NCBI RefSeq assembly: GCF_004331455.1
Contig: NZ_SJJR01000020.1
Span: 1 to 64,000, forward strand
Direction of reading: 5' to 3'
Source: Micromonospora zingiberis
GTDB taxonomy: Bacteria > Actinomycetota > Actinomycetes > Mycobacteriales > Micromonosporaceae
DNA length: 64,000 bases
Positions 53,750 to 62,078 of this stretch are shown in pieces. The notes below the pieces were generated by a model. The model was not told the origin of the DNA. It did no database searches and saw nothing but the letters and a program-made list of their open reading frames with translations. The number at the start of each line of letters is the position of its first letter. Position 1 is the stretch's first letter. The translations under genes and the position numbers were made by a program.

Positions 53750-55300
53750 CTACCGCACGAAGTCGGCAGCACCATTGGCCAGGTCCAGCAGTGGTGCCGG
53801 TGCGACACCGAGCACCAGGGTGGCGATCACTCCGATCACCAGGGCCGCCGAAGTCAGCCCACCGGGCACGGTGACCGTCGGAGTCGCGTCGCCCGGCTCG
53901 GACAGCCACATCATCACCACGACCCGCAGGTACGGGAAGGCCAACACCATGCTGGTCAGCACGCCGGCGATCACCAGCCACGCCTGCCCGCCGTCCAGGG
54001 CCGGCGCGAAGACCGCGAACTTGCTGGTGAAGCCGCTGGTCAGCGGGATACCGGCGAAGGCCAGCAGGATGAAGGTGAACACCGAGGCGTACAGCGGCGA
54101 ACGCCGGCCCAGCCCGGCCCACCGGGACAGGTGGGTGGCCTCGCCGTCGGCGTCCCGCACCAGGGTCACCACCGCGAACGCGGCCAGCACCGCGAAGCCG
54201 TACGCGACGAGGTAGAACATGGTGCCGGAGAGCCCGTCGCGGCCCGGTGCCAGCACGCCGACCAGCAGGTAGCCGGCGTTGGCGATGGACGAGTACGCCA
54301 ACAGCCGCTTGATGTCGGTCTGGGTCACCGCGAACACCGCGCCGATCAGCATGGTGAGCACCGCCACCACACCGAGCACCGGGGTGAAGTCCCAGCGCGC
54401 ACCCTCGAAGGCGACGTGGAACACCCGCAGCAGGGCACCGAACGCGGCCACCTTCGTGCAGGCCGCCATGAAACCGGTCACCGGCGTCGGCGCACCCTGG
54501 TAGACATCGGGCGTCCAGACGTGGAACGGCGCCGCAGCCGCCTTGAACAGCAGACCGATCGACACCAGCGCCATGCCGGCGAAGAGCAGCACCGGGCTCT
54601 GCGTCGAGTTGGCCACCGCCGAGTGGATGGTGGCGAAGTCGACGCCGGCCGGACGGTCGCCGAGGCCCCCGGTGAAGCCGTAGATCAGCGCCAGGCCGAA
54701 CAGGAAGAAGGCCGAGGCGTACGCGCCGAGCAGGAAGTACTTCATCGCCGCCTCCTGGCTCAGCAGCCGCCGGCGGCGGGCCAGCGCGCAGAGCAGGTAG
54801 AGCGGCAGTGAGAAGACCTCAAGGGCGATGAACATGGTCAGCAGGTCGTTCGCCGAGACGAACACCAGCATGCCGCCGACCGCGAAGGTGACCAGCGGAT
54901 AGACCTCACCGGCACCGCCGGCGCGCTCCGCCTGCCGGCGGTCGTCCGGAGAGTCGGCGGTGATGGCGGCCTGGGCGACGAACGCACCACCCCGCTCGAT
55001 CGCCCGCTCACCGATCAGCAGCAACGCCACCGCCGACAGGACCAGGATCGCGCCCTGGAGGAACAGCGTCGGCCCGTCGATGGCGATCACCCCGATGGTG
55101 ATCAGCCGCTTGTCGAGGTTGAGCACCACCATGGTCAGCGCCGCGAGCACCGCCAGCAACGCCAGCGGCAACTGGATGGGGTGCCGCAGGCGGCGAGGCA
55201 CGAACGCCTCGACCAGCACCCCGACCACCGCCGCACCCATCATGATCAGGATCGGTGCGAGTGCCGCGTAGTCGATCGGCGGCAGTTCAAACTCGTTCAC
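53750..55300 (-). CDS. nuoN: NADH-quinone oxidoreductase subunit N
   Basis: The 516-residue membrane subunit of complex I is one of three antiporter-like proton channels, with 14 predicted helices. The conserved Lys in SIGLLFKAAAAPFHVWTPD and IANAGYLLVG are visible. The start GTG at 55300 overlaps the stop of an in-frame mini-ORF (55297-55413). A GGAAGG ribosome site lies inside the duplicated repeat. Confidence 0.93.
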   Translation of the reverse strand: MNEFELPPIDYAALAPILIMMGAAVVGVLVEAFVPRRLRHPIQLPLALLAVLAALTMVVLNLDKRLITIGVIAIDGPTLFLQGAILVLSAVALLLIGERAIERGGAFVAQAAITADSPDDRRQAERAGGAGEVYPLVTFAVGGMLVFVSANDLLTMFIALEVFSLPLYLLCALARRRRLLSQEAAMKYFLLGAYASAFFLFGLALIYGFTGGLGDRPAGVDFATIHSAVANSTQSPVLLFAGMALVSIGLLFKAAAAPFHVWTPDVYQGAPTPVTGFMAACTKVAAFGALLRVFHVAFEGARWDFTPVLGVVAVLTMLIGAVFAVTQTDIKRLLAYSSIANAGYLLVGVLAPGRDGLSGTMFYLVAYGFAVLAAFAVVTLVRDADGEATHLSRWAGLGRRSPLYASVFTFILLAFAGIPLTSGFTSKFAVFAPALDGGQAWLVIAGVLTSMVLAFPYLRVVVMMWLSEPGDATPTVTVPGGLTSAALVIGVIATLVLGVAPAPLLDLANGAADFVR

Positions 55301-55413
55301 CGGACCAACCTTCCGTTCGCGACTGCGGGGCTCGCAAGCTCACTCCTCGCGCTCACCGGTACCAGCCTTTCGTTCGCGACTGCGGGGCTCGCAAGCTCAC
55401 TCCTCGCGCTCAC
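55297..55413 (-). CDS. 38-codon mini-ORF bridging nuoM and nuoN
   Basis: This tiny frame starts at a GTG overlapping the nuoM stop (GTGA) and ends in a TGA overlapping the nuoN GTG, so it spans the gap exactly. It codes two 19-residue units, VSARSELASPAVANERLVP and VSARSELASPAVANGRLVR. The DNA is a tandem duplication of 57 bases. Product or coupling device is unknown; a similar sequence is, from memory, dispersed in Micromonospora genomes. Confidence 0.5.
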   Translation of the reverse strand: MSARSELASPAVANERLVPVSARSELASPAVANGRLVR

Positions 55414-55416
55414 CGG
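55314..55416 (-). repeat. 57-bp tandem duplication between nuoM and nuoN
   Basis: Identical 46-base blocks lie at 55314-55359 and 55371-55416 with a 57-base period (19 codons). On the minus strand each begins CCGGTGAGCGCGAGGAGTGA and ends CGCAGTCGCGAACG. The distal copy carries the nuoM stop and the proximal copy runs into the nuoN ribosome site. Confidence 0.9.
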
Positions 55417-56942
55417 CCAGCCTCCTGCACGGTGTCTACCGACGGAGCCGGGTCGGTCCGGCCGACGTCCTCCATGGTCGCCTGGATGGCGGGGTTGATC
55501 ACGTCCGTGACCGGCTTGGGATAGAAGCCGAGCAGCACGATCAGCGCGATCAGCGGCGCCACCACGAACTTCTCGCGGAGGTTGAGGTCCCGCTTCATCC
55601 CGTCGATCTCGGTGAGCGCCGGGTTGAGCGTGCCCTGCGTGGTGCGCTGCACCATCCAGAGCACGTACGCCGCCGCCAGGATGATGCCCAGCGTGGCGAT
55701 CACCGCGACCGGCTTGTTCACCGTGAACGTGCCGATCAGCACCAGGAACTCGGAGACGAACGGCGCGGTACCGGGCAGCGCCAGCGAGGCGAGACCGGCG
55801 AAGAAGAGCACCCCGGCCAGCACCGGGACCAGCTTGCCGGCACCACCGAAGTCGCTGACCAGCGCCGAGCCCCGGCGGGCGATCAGCATGCCCACCACCA
55901 GGAAGAGCAGGCCGGTGGCCAGCCCGTGGTTGACCATGTAGAGCACCGCACCCGTACCGGCCTGGGTGGTGAAGGCGAAGATACCCACGCCGATGAAGCC
56001 GAAGTGGGCGATCGACGTGTACGACACCAGCCGCTTGAGGTCGTTCTGGCCGACCGCCAGCAGCGCGGCGTAGATGATGCCGATCACCGCGATGGCCAAC
56101 GCCCACGGCGCGAACCACTGGGCCGCCTCCGGGAACAGCGGCAGGCAGTAACGCAGGATGCCGAAGGTACCCACCTTGTCCAGCACACCGACGAGCAGCG
56201 CGGCGGCACCGGCGGGCGCCGCACCACCGGCATCCGGCAGCCAGGTGTGGAAGGGGAAGAACGGCGCCTTGATCGCGAAGGCGATGAAGAAGCCGAGGAA
56301 CAGCCAGCGCTCCGCGCCGGTGGAGATGTCCACCTCGGACAGCGCCACCCAGTCGAAGGTCTTGCCGCCGACCACCCAGAGGCCGATCACCGCGGCCAGC
56401 ATGAACAGACCGCCGACCAGCGAGTAGAGGAAGAACTTGACCGCCGCGTACTGCCGCTGGTGGCCGCCGTAGCTGCCGATCAGGAAGTACATCGGCACCA
56501 GCATGACCTCGAAGAACACGTAGAACAGGAAGATGTCGGCGGCGGCGAAGACGCCGATCATCGTGCATTCGAGGACGAGCAGCAGCGCGAAGTAGGCCGG
56601 CACCGAGCGCTTCGAGGACTCCGCGTCGTGCCAGGAGGCCAGGATCACCAGCGGCACCAGCACCGCGATCAGCATCAGCATGACCAGCGCGATGCCGTCG
56701 GCGGCGAAGGTGAAGTTGACGCCCCAGTTGGGAATCCACGGGTAGGACTCGTGGAACTGGAAGCGCTGGCCGTCGACCTGCCAGGTCACCCACATGACCA
56801 CCGACAGGGCAAGCACCAGCAGTGACCAGCCGAACGCGACCTGCTTGGCCAGCGTCGGCCGACTGCGCGGCAGGAGGGCGACCACCACTGCGCCGACCAG
56901 CGGCGCCACGGTGAGCACCGAGAGGAACGGGAAGTCGGACAT
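55410..56942 (-). CDS. nuoM: NADH-quinone oxidoreductase subunit M
   Basis: This 510-residue antiporter-like subunit of complex I has the conserved helix-7 Lys in AIKAPFFPFHTWLPDAGGAA and the Glu in FYVFFEVMLVPMYFLIG. The ATG at 56942 overlaps the TAA of a bridging mini-ORF. Its stop lies in the first base run of the 57-bp repeat, which may have shaped the C-terminus (VQEAGR). Confidence 0.94.
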   Translation of the reverse strand: MSDFPFLSVLTVAPLVGAVVVALLPRSRPTLAKQVAFGWSLLVLALSVVMWVTWQVDGQRFQFHESYPWIPNWGVNFTFAADGIALVMLMLIAVLVPLVILASWHDAESSKRSVPAYFALLLVLECTMIGVFAAADIFLFYVFFEVMLVPMYFLIGSYGGHQRQYAAVKFFLYSLVGGLFMLAAVIGLWVVGGKTFDWVALSEVDISTGAERWLFLGFFIAFAIKAPFFPFHTWLPDAGGAAPAGAAALLVGVLDKVGTFGILRYCLPLFPEAAQWFAPWALAIAVIGIIYAALLAVGQNDLKRLVSYTSIAHFGFIGVGIFAFTTQAGTGAVLYMVNHGLATGLLFLVVGMLIARRGSALVSDFGGAGKLVPVLAGVLFFAGLASLALPGTAPFVSEFLVLIGTFTVNKPVAVIATLGIILAAAYVLWMVQRTTQGTLNPALTEIDGMKRDLNLREKFVVAPLIALIVLLGFYPKPVTDVINPAIQATMEDVGRTDPAPSVDTVQEAGR

Positions 56943-57046
56943 TATGCGGCCTTACCTCCGTGGTCGATGCGCGGTCCGCCGGCGACGGCCGCCTGGGAGA
57001 GTGTCGGGAAAGCCGCGCGGTTCCCCGACCCCGGAAGGTCGATCAC
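56942..57046 (-). CDS. 34-codon mini-ORF bridging nuoL and nuoM
   Basis: The frame starts at a GTG overlapping the nuoL stop (GTGA), runs without a stop for 34 codons (begins VIDLPGSGNRAAFP, ends IDHGGKAA) and ends in a TAA overlapping the nuoM ATG (TAATG). It fills the 100-base gap exactly. The GGAGG near its end may be the nuoM ribosome site, 12 bases from the ATG. No known domain. It may be a coupling leader rather than a functional peptide. Confidence 0.5.
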   Translation of the reverse strand: MIDLPGSGNRAAFPTLSQAAVAGGPRIDHGGKAA

Positions 57047-58998
57047 GCCAACCACCCCGCCTGTACGGCCAGGAAAGCGGCCACCACCAGCAACGCGCCG
57101 GTCAGGATCGAGGTGGCGTACGACCGGACGAAGCCGGTCTGCAACCGCCGAAGTCGACCGGAGCCGCCGCCGACACCGGCAGCCAGACCGTTGACCAGCC
57201 CGTCGATGCCCCGGTTGTCCAGGTAGACCAGTGCCCGGGTGAGGAAGATGCCCGGCTTCTCGAACACCGCCTCGTTGACCGTGTCGCTGTAGAGGTTCTT
57301 CCGGGCGGCGGTGACCACCACGCCGGCCGGCTGCGGCTCGATTGCGGTGCCGTTGCGGAACAGGTACCAGCCGAGCACCGCGCCGAGCACGGTGACGCCC
57401 TGCGCCAGGAAGAAGATCGCCAGGTGCGGCAGGACCGTGTGGTGTTCCTCGGTGGCGGCGAGGCCGGCGGTGGCGGTCAGCCAGTCCGGTACGGAGGTGG
57501 CCAGCAGTGCACCGCCACCCAGCGAGCCGACGGCCAGCAGGATCAGCGGGATGGTCATCAGCGGCGGGGACTCGTGCGGGTGCTCGATGTCCGTGGTCCA
57601 GCGCTTCGGACCGTGGAAGGTGAGCACGAAGAGCCGGGTCATGTAGAACGCGGTGAGCCCGGCACCGAGTACGGCGGCGCCACCGAAGAGCCACGCCGTC
57701 CAGCCCTCCCGGGCGAACGCCGCCTCCACGATCGGCTCCTTCGAGAAGTAGCCGGAGAACGGGATGATGCCGATGATCGCCACCCAGCCGGCCGCGAAGG
57801 TCAACCAGGTGATCTTCATGTACTTCGAGAGGCCGCCGAAGCGCCGGATGTCCACCTGGTCCTTCATGCCGTGCATGACCGAGCCGGCGCCGAGGAACAT
57901 GTTGGCCTTGAAGAAGCCGTGCGCCAGCAGGTGCACGATGGCCAGCGCGTACGCCGCGCCACCCAGGCCGACACCGAGGAACATGTAGCCGATCTGGCTC
58001 ACCGTCGACCAGGCCAGTACCCGCTTGATGTCGTCCTTGGCGCAGCCGATGATCGCGCCCATCAGCAGGGTCAGCGCGCCGACGCTCACCACCACCAGCT
58101 GGAGCGTGGTGTTGGCCGAGAAGATGATGTTCGACCGGGCGATCAGGTAGACGCCCGCGGTGACCATCGTGGCGGCGTGGATCAGCGCCGACACCGGGGT
58201 CGGGCCCTCCATCGCGTCCGGCAACCACGCCTGGAGCGGGAACTGGCCGGACTTGCCCGCCGCGCCGAGCAGCAGGAGCAGGCCGAGCACCAGCACGGTG
58301 CCGCCGGCCAGCGCACCCACCCCGTTGAACACCTCGTCGTACTGGGTGGTGCCCAGGGTGGCGAACATGATGAAGATGGCGATGGCCAGGCCGGCGTCGC
58401 CGACCCGGTTCATCAGGAACGCCTTCTTGCCGGCGGTGGCCGCGGCCGGCCGGGTGTTCCAGAAGGAGATCAGCAGGTACGACGCCAGACCGACGCCCTC
58501 CCAGCCGAAGTAGAGCATCACGTAGTTGTTGCCGAGGACCAGCAGCAGCATGGCCGCGACGAACAGGTTGAAGTAGGCGAAGAACCGCCGACGACCCGGG
58601 TCGTGCGCCATGTACTCGACCGCGTACAGGTGGATCAGGAAACCCACGCCGGTGATCAGCAGGACGAAGACCCCGGCCAGCGGGTCGAACAGCAGGCCGA
58701 AGTCGACGTGCAGGCCACCGACCGCGATGAAGTCCCAGAGGCTCAGCTGGACCGACTTGTTCTCCAGGCCACGCAGGCCGAGGAAGTAGGTCAGACCGAG
58801 CACGAACGCGGCGCCGACGGCGGCGACTCCGAGCCAGTGTCCCCAACGGTCGGCCCGCCGGCCGAGCAGCAGCAGCACCGCCGCACTGAGCAGCGGGATC
58901 GCCACCAGCAGCCAGACGCTGCTCAGCAGCCCGTCGGCCGTCGCGTACGAGACCGTCTCGGCCGGAGCAGCCTGGGCGTACGTCAAGATTTCGTCCAC
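57043..58998 (-). CDS. nuoL: NADH-quinone oxidoreductase subunit L
   Basis: The 651-residue largest antiporter-like subunit of complex I has AAGKSGQFPLQAWLPDAMEG (channel Lys), IHAATMVTAGVYLIARS, and the long C-terminal helix region that spans the membrane arm. The start is a GTG at 58998, 12 bases past the nuoK stop. Its stop overlaps the mini-ORF to nuoM. Confidence 0.94.
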   Translation of the reverse strand: MDEILTYAQAAPAETVSYATADGLLSSVWLLVAIPLLSAAVLLLLGRRADRWGHWLGVAAVGAAFVLGLTYFLGLRGLENKSVQLSLWDFIAVGGLHVDFGLLFDPLAGVFVLLITGVGFLIHLYAVEYMAHDPGRRRFFAYFNLFVAAMLLLVLGNNYVMLYFGWEGVGLASYLLISFWNTRPAAATAGKKAFLMNRVGDAGLAIAIFIMFATLGTTQYDEVFNGVGALAGGTVLVLGLLLLLGAAGKSGQFPLQAWLPDAMEGPTPVSALIHAATMVTAGVYLIARSNIIFSANTTLQLVVVSVGALTLLMGAIIGCAKDDIKRVLAWSTVSQIGYMFLGVGLGGAAYALAIVHLLAHGFFKANMFLGAGSVMHGMKDQVDIRRFGGLSKYMKITWLTFAAGWVAIIGIIPFSGYFSKEPIVEAAFAREGWTAWLFGGAAVLGAGLTAFYMTRLFVLTFHGPKRWTTDIEHPHESPPLMTIPLILLAVGSLGGGALLATSVPDWLTATAGLAATEEHHTVLPHLAIFFLAQGVTVLGAVLGWYLFRNGTAIEPQPAGVVVTAARKNLYSDTVNEAVFEKPGIFLTRALVYLDNRGIDGLVNGLAAGVGGGSGRLRRLQTGFVRSYATSILTGALLVVAAFLAVQAGWLA

Positions 58999-59010
58999 CG
59001 GTGGGCCCCT

Positions 59011-59328
59011 CTAGTACTTCAACAGGTTGGCGTCGTCGACGCTGGCGGAGCGCCGGGTGCGGAAGATCGCCATGATGATGGCCAACCCGACCACGACCTC
59101 GGCCGCCGCCACCACCATCACGAAGAACGCCATGATCTGGCCGTTGAGGTCACCGTTCATCCGGCTGAAGGTGACCAGCGCCAGGTTGGCCGCGTTGAGC
59201 ATCAGCTCGACACACATGAACAGCACGATCGCGTTGCGCCGGATCAGCACCCCGGCCGCGCCGATGGTGAACAGCACCGCGGCGAGGACGAGGTAGTAGT
59301 TCGGCTCGACCGAGAAGAAGTCACTCAT
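59011..59328 (-). CDS. nuoK: NADH-quinone oxidoreductase subunit K
   Basis: The 105-residue subunit has three membrane helices: YYLVLAAVLFTIGAAGVLIR, IVLFMCVELMLNAANLALVT (with the conserved Glu in CVELMLNAANL) and a third with the conserved Glu in VAAAEVVVGLAI. It is the smallest proton-path subunit of complex I. The ATG overlaps the nuoJ stop. Confidence 0.95.
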   Translation of the reverse strand: MSDFFSVEPNYYLVLAAVLFTIGAAGVLIRRNAIVLFMCVELMLNAANLALVTFSRMNGDLNGQIMAFFVMVVAAAEVVVGLAIIMAIFRTRRSASVDDANLLKY

Positions 59329-60092
59329 TTCTCAGTGCCCTTCAGCGTGGTCTCCTCGGCGGTCAGTTCACGGACCGGGAGGATGTCCGGCGTGCTCCGG
59401 TCGCTCAGCCGACCGTCCGGCAGGCGGGCCGGGGTGGCGACCGACGAGGAGGTGGCGAAGACGCCCGGGCCGGGCTTCGGGCCGGGGTAGTTGCCGGGCG
59501 CGAAGCGGGCCTTCATCGTGGCGACCTGGTCGCGCTTGTCCTCCTTGCGCCGCTCGACGTGCGCCAGGATCATGCCGCCGATGGTGGCGGTGATCAGCAG
59601 CGCCGCGGTGAGCTCGAACGCGAAGACGTAGTCGGTGAAGAGCAGCTGGGCGATGCCCTGGACGTTGCCGCCCGCGTTGGCCTGCTCCAGCCCGACCGGG
59701 GTGCTGTCCTGCGTGGCCCGGTACACCCCGCTGCCGAGCAGCACGGCGAAACCGACGCCCAGCCCGATCGCGGCGATCCGCTGGCCGCGCAGCACCTCGA
59801 TCAGCGAGTCGGCGGCGTCGCGGCCTACCAGCATCAGCACGAACAGGAAGAGCATCATGATCGCGCCGGTGTAGACGATGATCTGCACCATGCCGATGAA
59901 CGGCCCGGCCTGGAGCACGTAGAACACGCCCAGGCTGAGCATGGTGAGCACCAGCCAGAGCGCCGAGTGCACCGCGTTGCGCGCCGCGACCATGCCGATC
60001 GCGCCGGCCAGCGCGAGCGGGGCGAGGATCCAGAAGGTCACCGCCTCGCCGCCGGAGACCGCGCCCGAAGCGAGCACCGTCGACGTGATCAT
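59325..60092 (-). CDS. nuoJ: NADH-quinone oxidoreductase subunit J
   Basis: The 255-residue membrane subunit has five helices; GMVQIIVYTGAIMMLFLFVL is the conserved third-helix motif (Tyr and Gly of the pi-bulge). The C-terminal 80 residues are a polar extension (FAPGNYPGPKPGPGVFATSS) longer than in most homologues. The ATG at 60092 overlaps the nuoI stop. Confidence 0.94.
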   Translation of the reverse strand: MITSTVLASGAVSGGEAVTFWILAPLALAGAIGMVAARNAVHSALWLVLTMLSLGVFYVLQAGPFIGMVQIIVYTGAIMMLFLFVLMLVGRDAADSLIEVLRGQRIAAIGLGVGFAVLLGSGVYRATQDSTPVGLEQANAGGNVQGIAQLLFTDYVFAFELTAALLITATIGGMILAHVERRKEDKRDQVATMKARFAPGNYPGPKPGPGVFATSSSVATPARLPDGRLSDRSTPDILPVRELTAEETTLKGTEK

Positions 60093-60730
60093 GCCGTCTC
60101 TCCCTTTTCGGCCGCAGCCCGCTGGGCGGCCTGCTCGGCGCCGGGGAAGGTCACGCCCGGGTGCTCGTCCACCTGGTAGCGGCCCGGACCCATCGGCGAG
60201 CGCTCGGCCCCGGCCGAGGTACCCGGGTTGGTCAGGCTGCCGACGTAGTAGTCCTTCTCGCTGTCACCCAGGCGCATCGGGTGCGGCGGCTGCTCCATCC
60301 CCGGCAGCAGCGGCGCCAGCAGCTGCTCCTTGGTGAAGATCAGGTCCTGCCGGTTGTCCCGGGCCAGCTCGTACTCGTTGCTCATGGTCAGCGAGCGGGT
60401 CGGGCAGGCCTCGATGCACAGTCCGCAGAAGATGCACCGGGCGTAGTTGATCTGGTACGTGCTGGCGTACCGCTCGCCCGGCGAGAAGCGCTGCTCGTCG
60501 GTGTTGTCGCCACCCTCGACGTAGATCGCGTCCGCCGGGCAGGCCCAGGCGCACAGCTCACAGCCGATGCACTTCTCCAGCCCGTCCGGGTGCCGGTTCA
60601 GGATGTGCCGGCCGTGGTAACGGGGGGCCGGCGTCGGCGGCTTGAACGGGTAGTCGGTGGTGACGACCTTCCTGAACATGTGCGAGAAGGTGACCCCGAA
60701 GCCCTTGAACGTTCCGGTAATCGCGCCCAC
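60089..60730 (-). CDS. nuoI: NADH-quinone oxidoreductase subunit I
   Basis: This 213-residue peripheral subunit carries two 4Fe-4S clusters (N6a and N6b): CIGCELCAWACPADAI and CIFCGLCIEACPTRSL. It passes electrons towards the quinone site. A C-terminal Pro/Gly-rich extension follows. One base separates it from the nuoH stop upstream. Confidence 0.95.
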   Translation of the reverse strand: MGAITGTFKGFGVTFSHMFRKVVTTDYPFKPPTPAPRYHGRHILNRHPDGLEKCIGCELCAWACPADAIYVEGGDNTDEQRFSPGERYASTYQINYARCIFCGLCIEACPTRSLTMSNEYELARDNRQDLIFTKEQLLAPLLPGMEQPPHPMRLGDSEKDYYVGSLTNPGTSAGAERSPMGPGRYQVDEHPGVTFPGAEQAAQRAAAEKGETA

Positions 60731-60731
60731 G

Positions 60732-62078
60732 TCACACCTCCTGAGAGTCCTGGCCGGCGGGAGCGTTGGCCGGCTCCCGCTCGGCGACCATGCGCCGGGT
60801 GCGCGGGCTCGGTGGTACCTGAAGGTCCAGCGGTGGCAGCGGGAAGCTGCCCTGCGGCCGGTTCTCGACCTGCTCGACGAGGGTCGGCTTCGGCTGCGGC
60901 TTGCGGCTCGGCCAGAACAGTGCGGCGATGAGTCCGATACCGCCGACGATCCCGAGTACCACCAGCCGGTCGTTGCGCTCCCAGTCCTGCGCCTTCAGCC
61001 AGGTGGCGAGAACGACGATCCAGACCAGGCTGACCGGGATGAGCACCTTCCAGCCGAGGCGCATGAGCTGGTCGTAGCGCAGCCGGGGCAGCGTTCCGCG
61101 CAGCCAGACGAAGACGAAGACCAGCAGGATGACCTTGCCGAAGAACCAGAGCAGCGGCCACCAGCCGGAGTTGGCGCCCGACCAGAGGCTGATCGGCCAC
61201 GGCGCGTACCAGCCGCCGAGGAAGAGCGTCACGGTGAACGCCGACATGGTCACCATCGCGACGTACTCGCTGAGCATGATCAGCGCGAACTTCAGCGAGC
61301 TGTACTCGGTCATGAAGCCGGCCACCAGCTCCGACTCCGCCTCGGGCAGGTCGAAGGGCGGCCGGTTGGTCTCGCCGACGATGGAGATGAAGAAGACCAC
61401 GAAGCTCGGGAAGAGCAGCACCGCGTACCAGCCCGGGCCCTGGATGTCGGCGCCGAACAGGTTGAACGTGATGCCCTGGCCCTGTGCGGCCACGATCTCG
61501 CTGGTGGACATCGTGCCGGCGAGCATGAAGACCGCCACGATCGACAGCCCCAGCGCCACCTCGTACGAGATCAGCTGGGCGCTGGAGCGCAGCCCGCCGA
61601 GCAGCGGGTAGGTCGAGCCGGAGGCCCAGCCGGCGAGCACGATGCCGTACACCGCCATCGACGAGAGCGCGAGCACCACCAGCACCGCCACCGGCACGTC
61701 GGTGACCTGCAACGGCGTCTGGTGACCGAAGACGCTCACCATCGGGCCGAACGGGATCACCGACAGCGCGGTGACCGCACAGATCACCGAGATGGCCGGG
61801 GCGAAGAAGTAGATGACCTTGTCCGCCGACTTCGGGAGGATGTCCTCCTTGAAGGCCATCTTCAGGCCGTCGGCGAGGGTCTGCAGCAGACCGAACGGGC
61901 CGAGCTGGTTCGGACCGGGCCGCACCTGCATGAAGCCGACGACCCGCCGCTCGAACCAGACGCCGAGCAGCGTGCCGAGCAGGGCGACGACGAAGGCGAA
62001 GACGATCTTGCCGAGGATCAGCCACCACGGGTCGTGGCCGAAGTCGGTCAGCGACGGGGCCTGAGCCATTGGGTTCAT
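60732..62078 (-). CDS. nuoH: NADH-quinone oxidoreductase subunit H
   Basis: This 448-residue membrane subunit builds the quinone chamber with NuoB/D. VWFERRVVGFMQVRPGPNQL and GETNRPPFDLPEAESELVAG are the hallmark loops; LRYDQLMRLGWKVLIPVSLV lies near the end. The C-terminal 60 residues are a Pro/Arg-rich extension typical of actinobacteria. The ATG at 62078 overlaps the nuoG stop (ATGA). Confidence 0.95.
   Translation of the reverse strand: MNPMAQAPSLTDFGHDPWWLILGKIVFAFVVALLGTLLGVWFERRVVGFMQVRPGPNQLGPFGLLQTLADGLKMAFKEDILPKSADKVIYFFAPAISVICAVTALSVIPFGPMVSVFGHQTPLQVTDVPVAVLVVLALSSMAVYGIVLAGWASGSTYPLLGGLRSSAQLISYEVALGLSIVAVFMLAGTMSTSEIVAAQGQGITFNLFGADIQGPGWYAVLLFPSFVVFFISIVGETNRPPFDLPEAESELVAGFMTEYSSLKFALIMLSEYVAMVTMSAFTVTLFLGGWYAPWPISLWSGANSGWWPLLWFFGKVILLVFVFVWLRGTLPRLRYDQLMRLGWKVLIPVSLVWIVVLATWLKAQDWERNDRLVVLGIVGGIGLIAALFWPSRKPQPKPTLVEQVENRPQGSFPLPPLDLQVPPSPRTRRMVAEREPANAPAGQDSQEV

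Noticed and set aside
52575..54122. A 515-residue polyprenyl synthase
   Set aside because: The upstream 159 codons are antisense-like and cross the nuo terminator; the start at 53645 has a ribosome site and correct family length.
56794..59490. An 898-codon plus-strand frame over nuoM, nuoL and nuoK
   Set aside because: It is antisense to highly conserved complex I genes and its product is rich in His, Gln, Arg and Asp, as antisense of membrane-protein genes often is.
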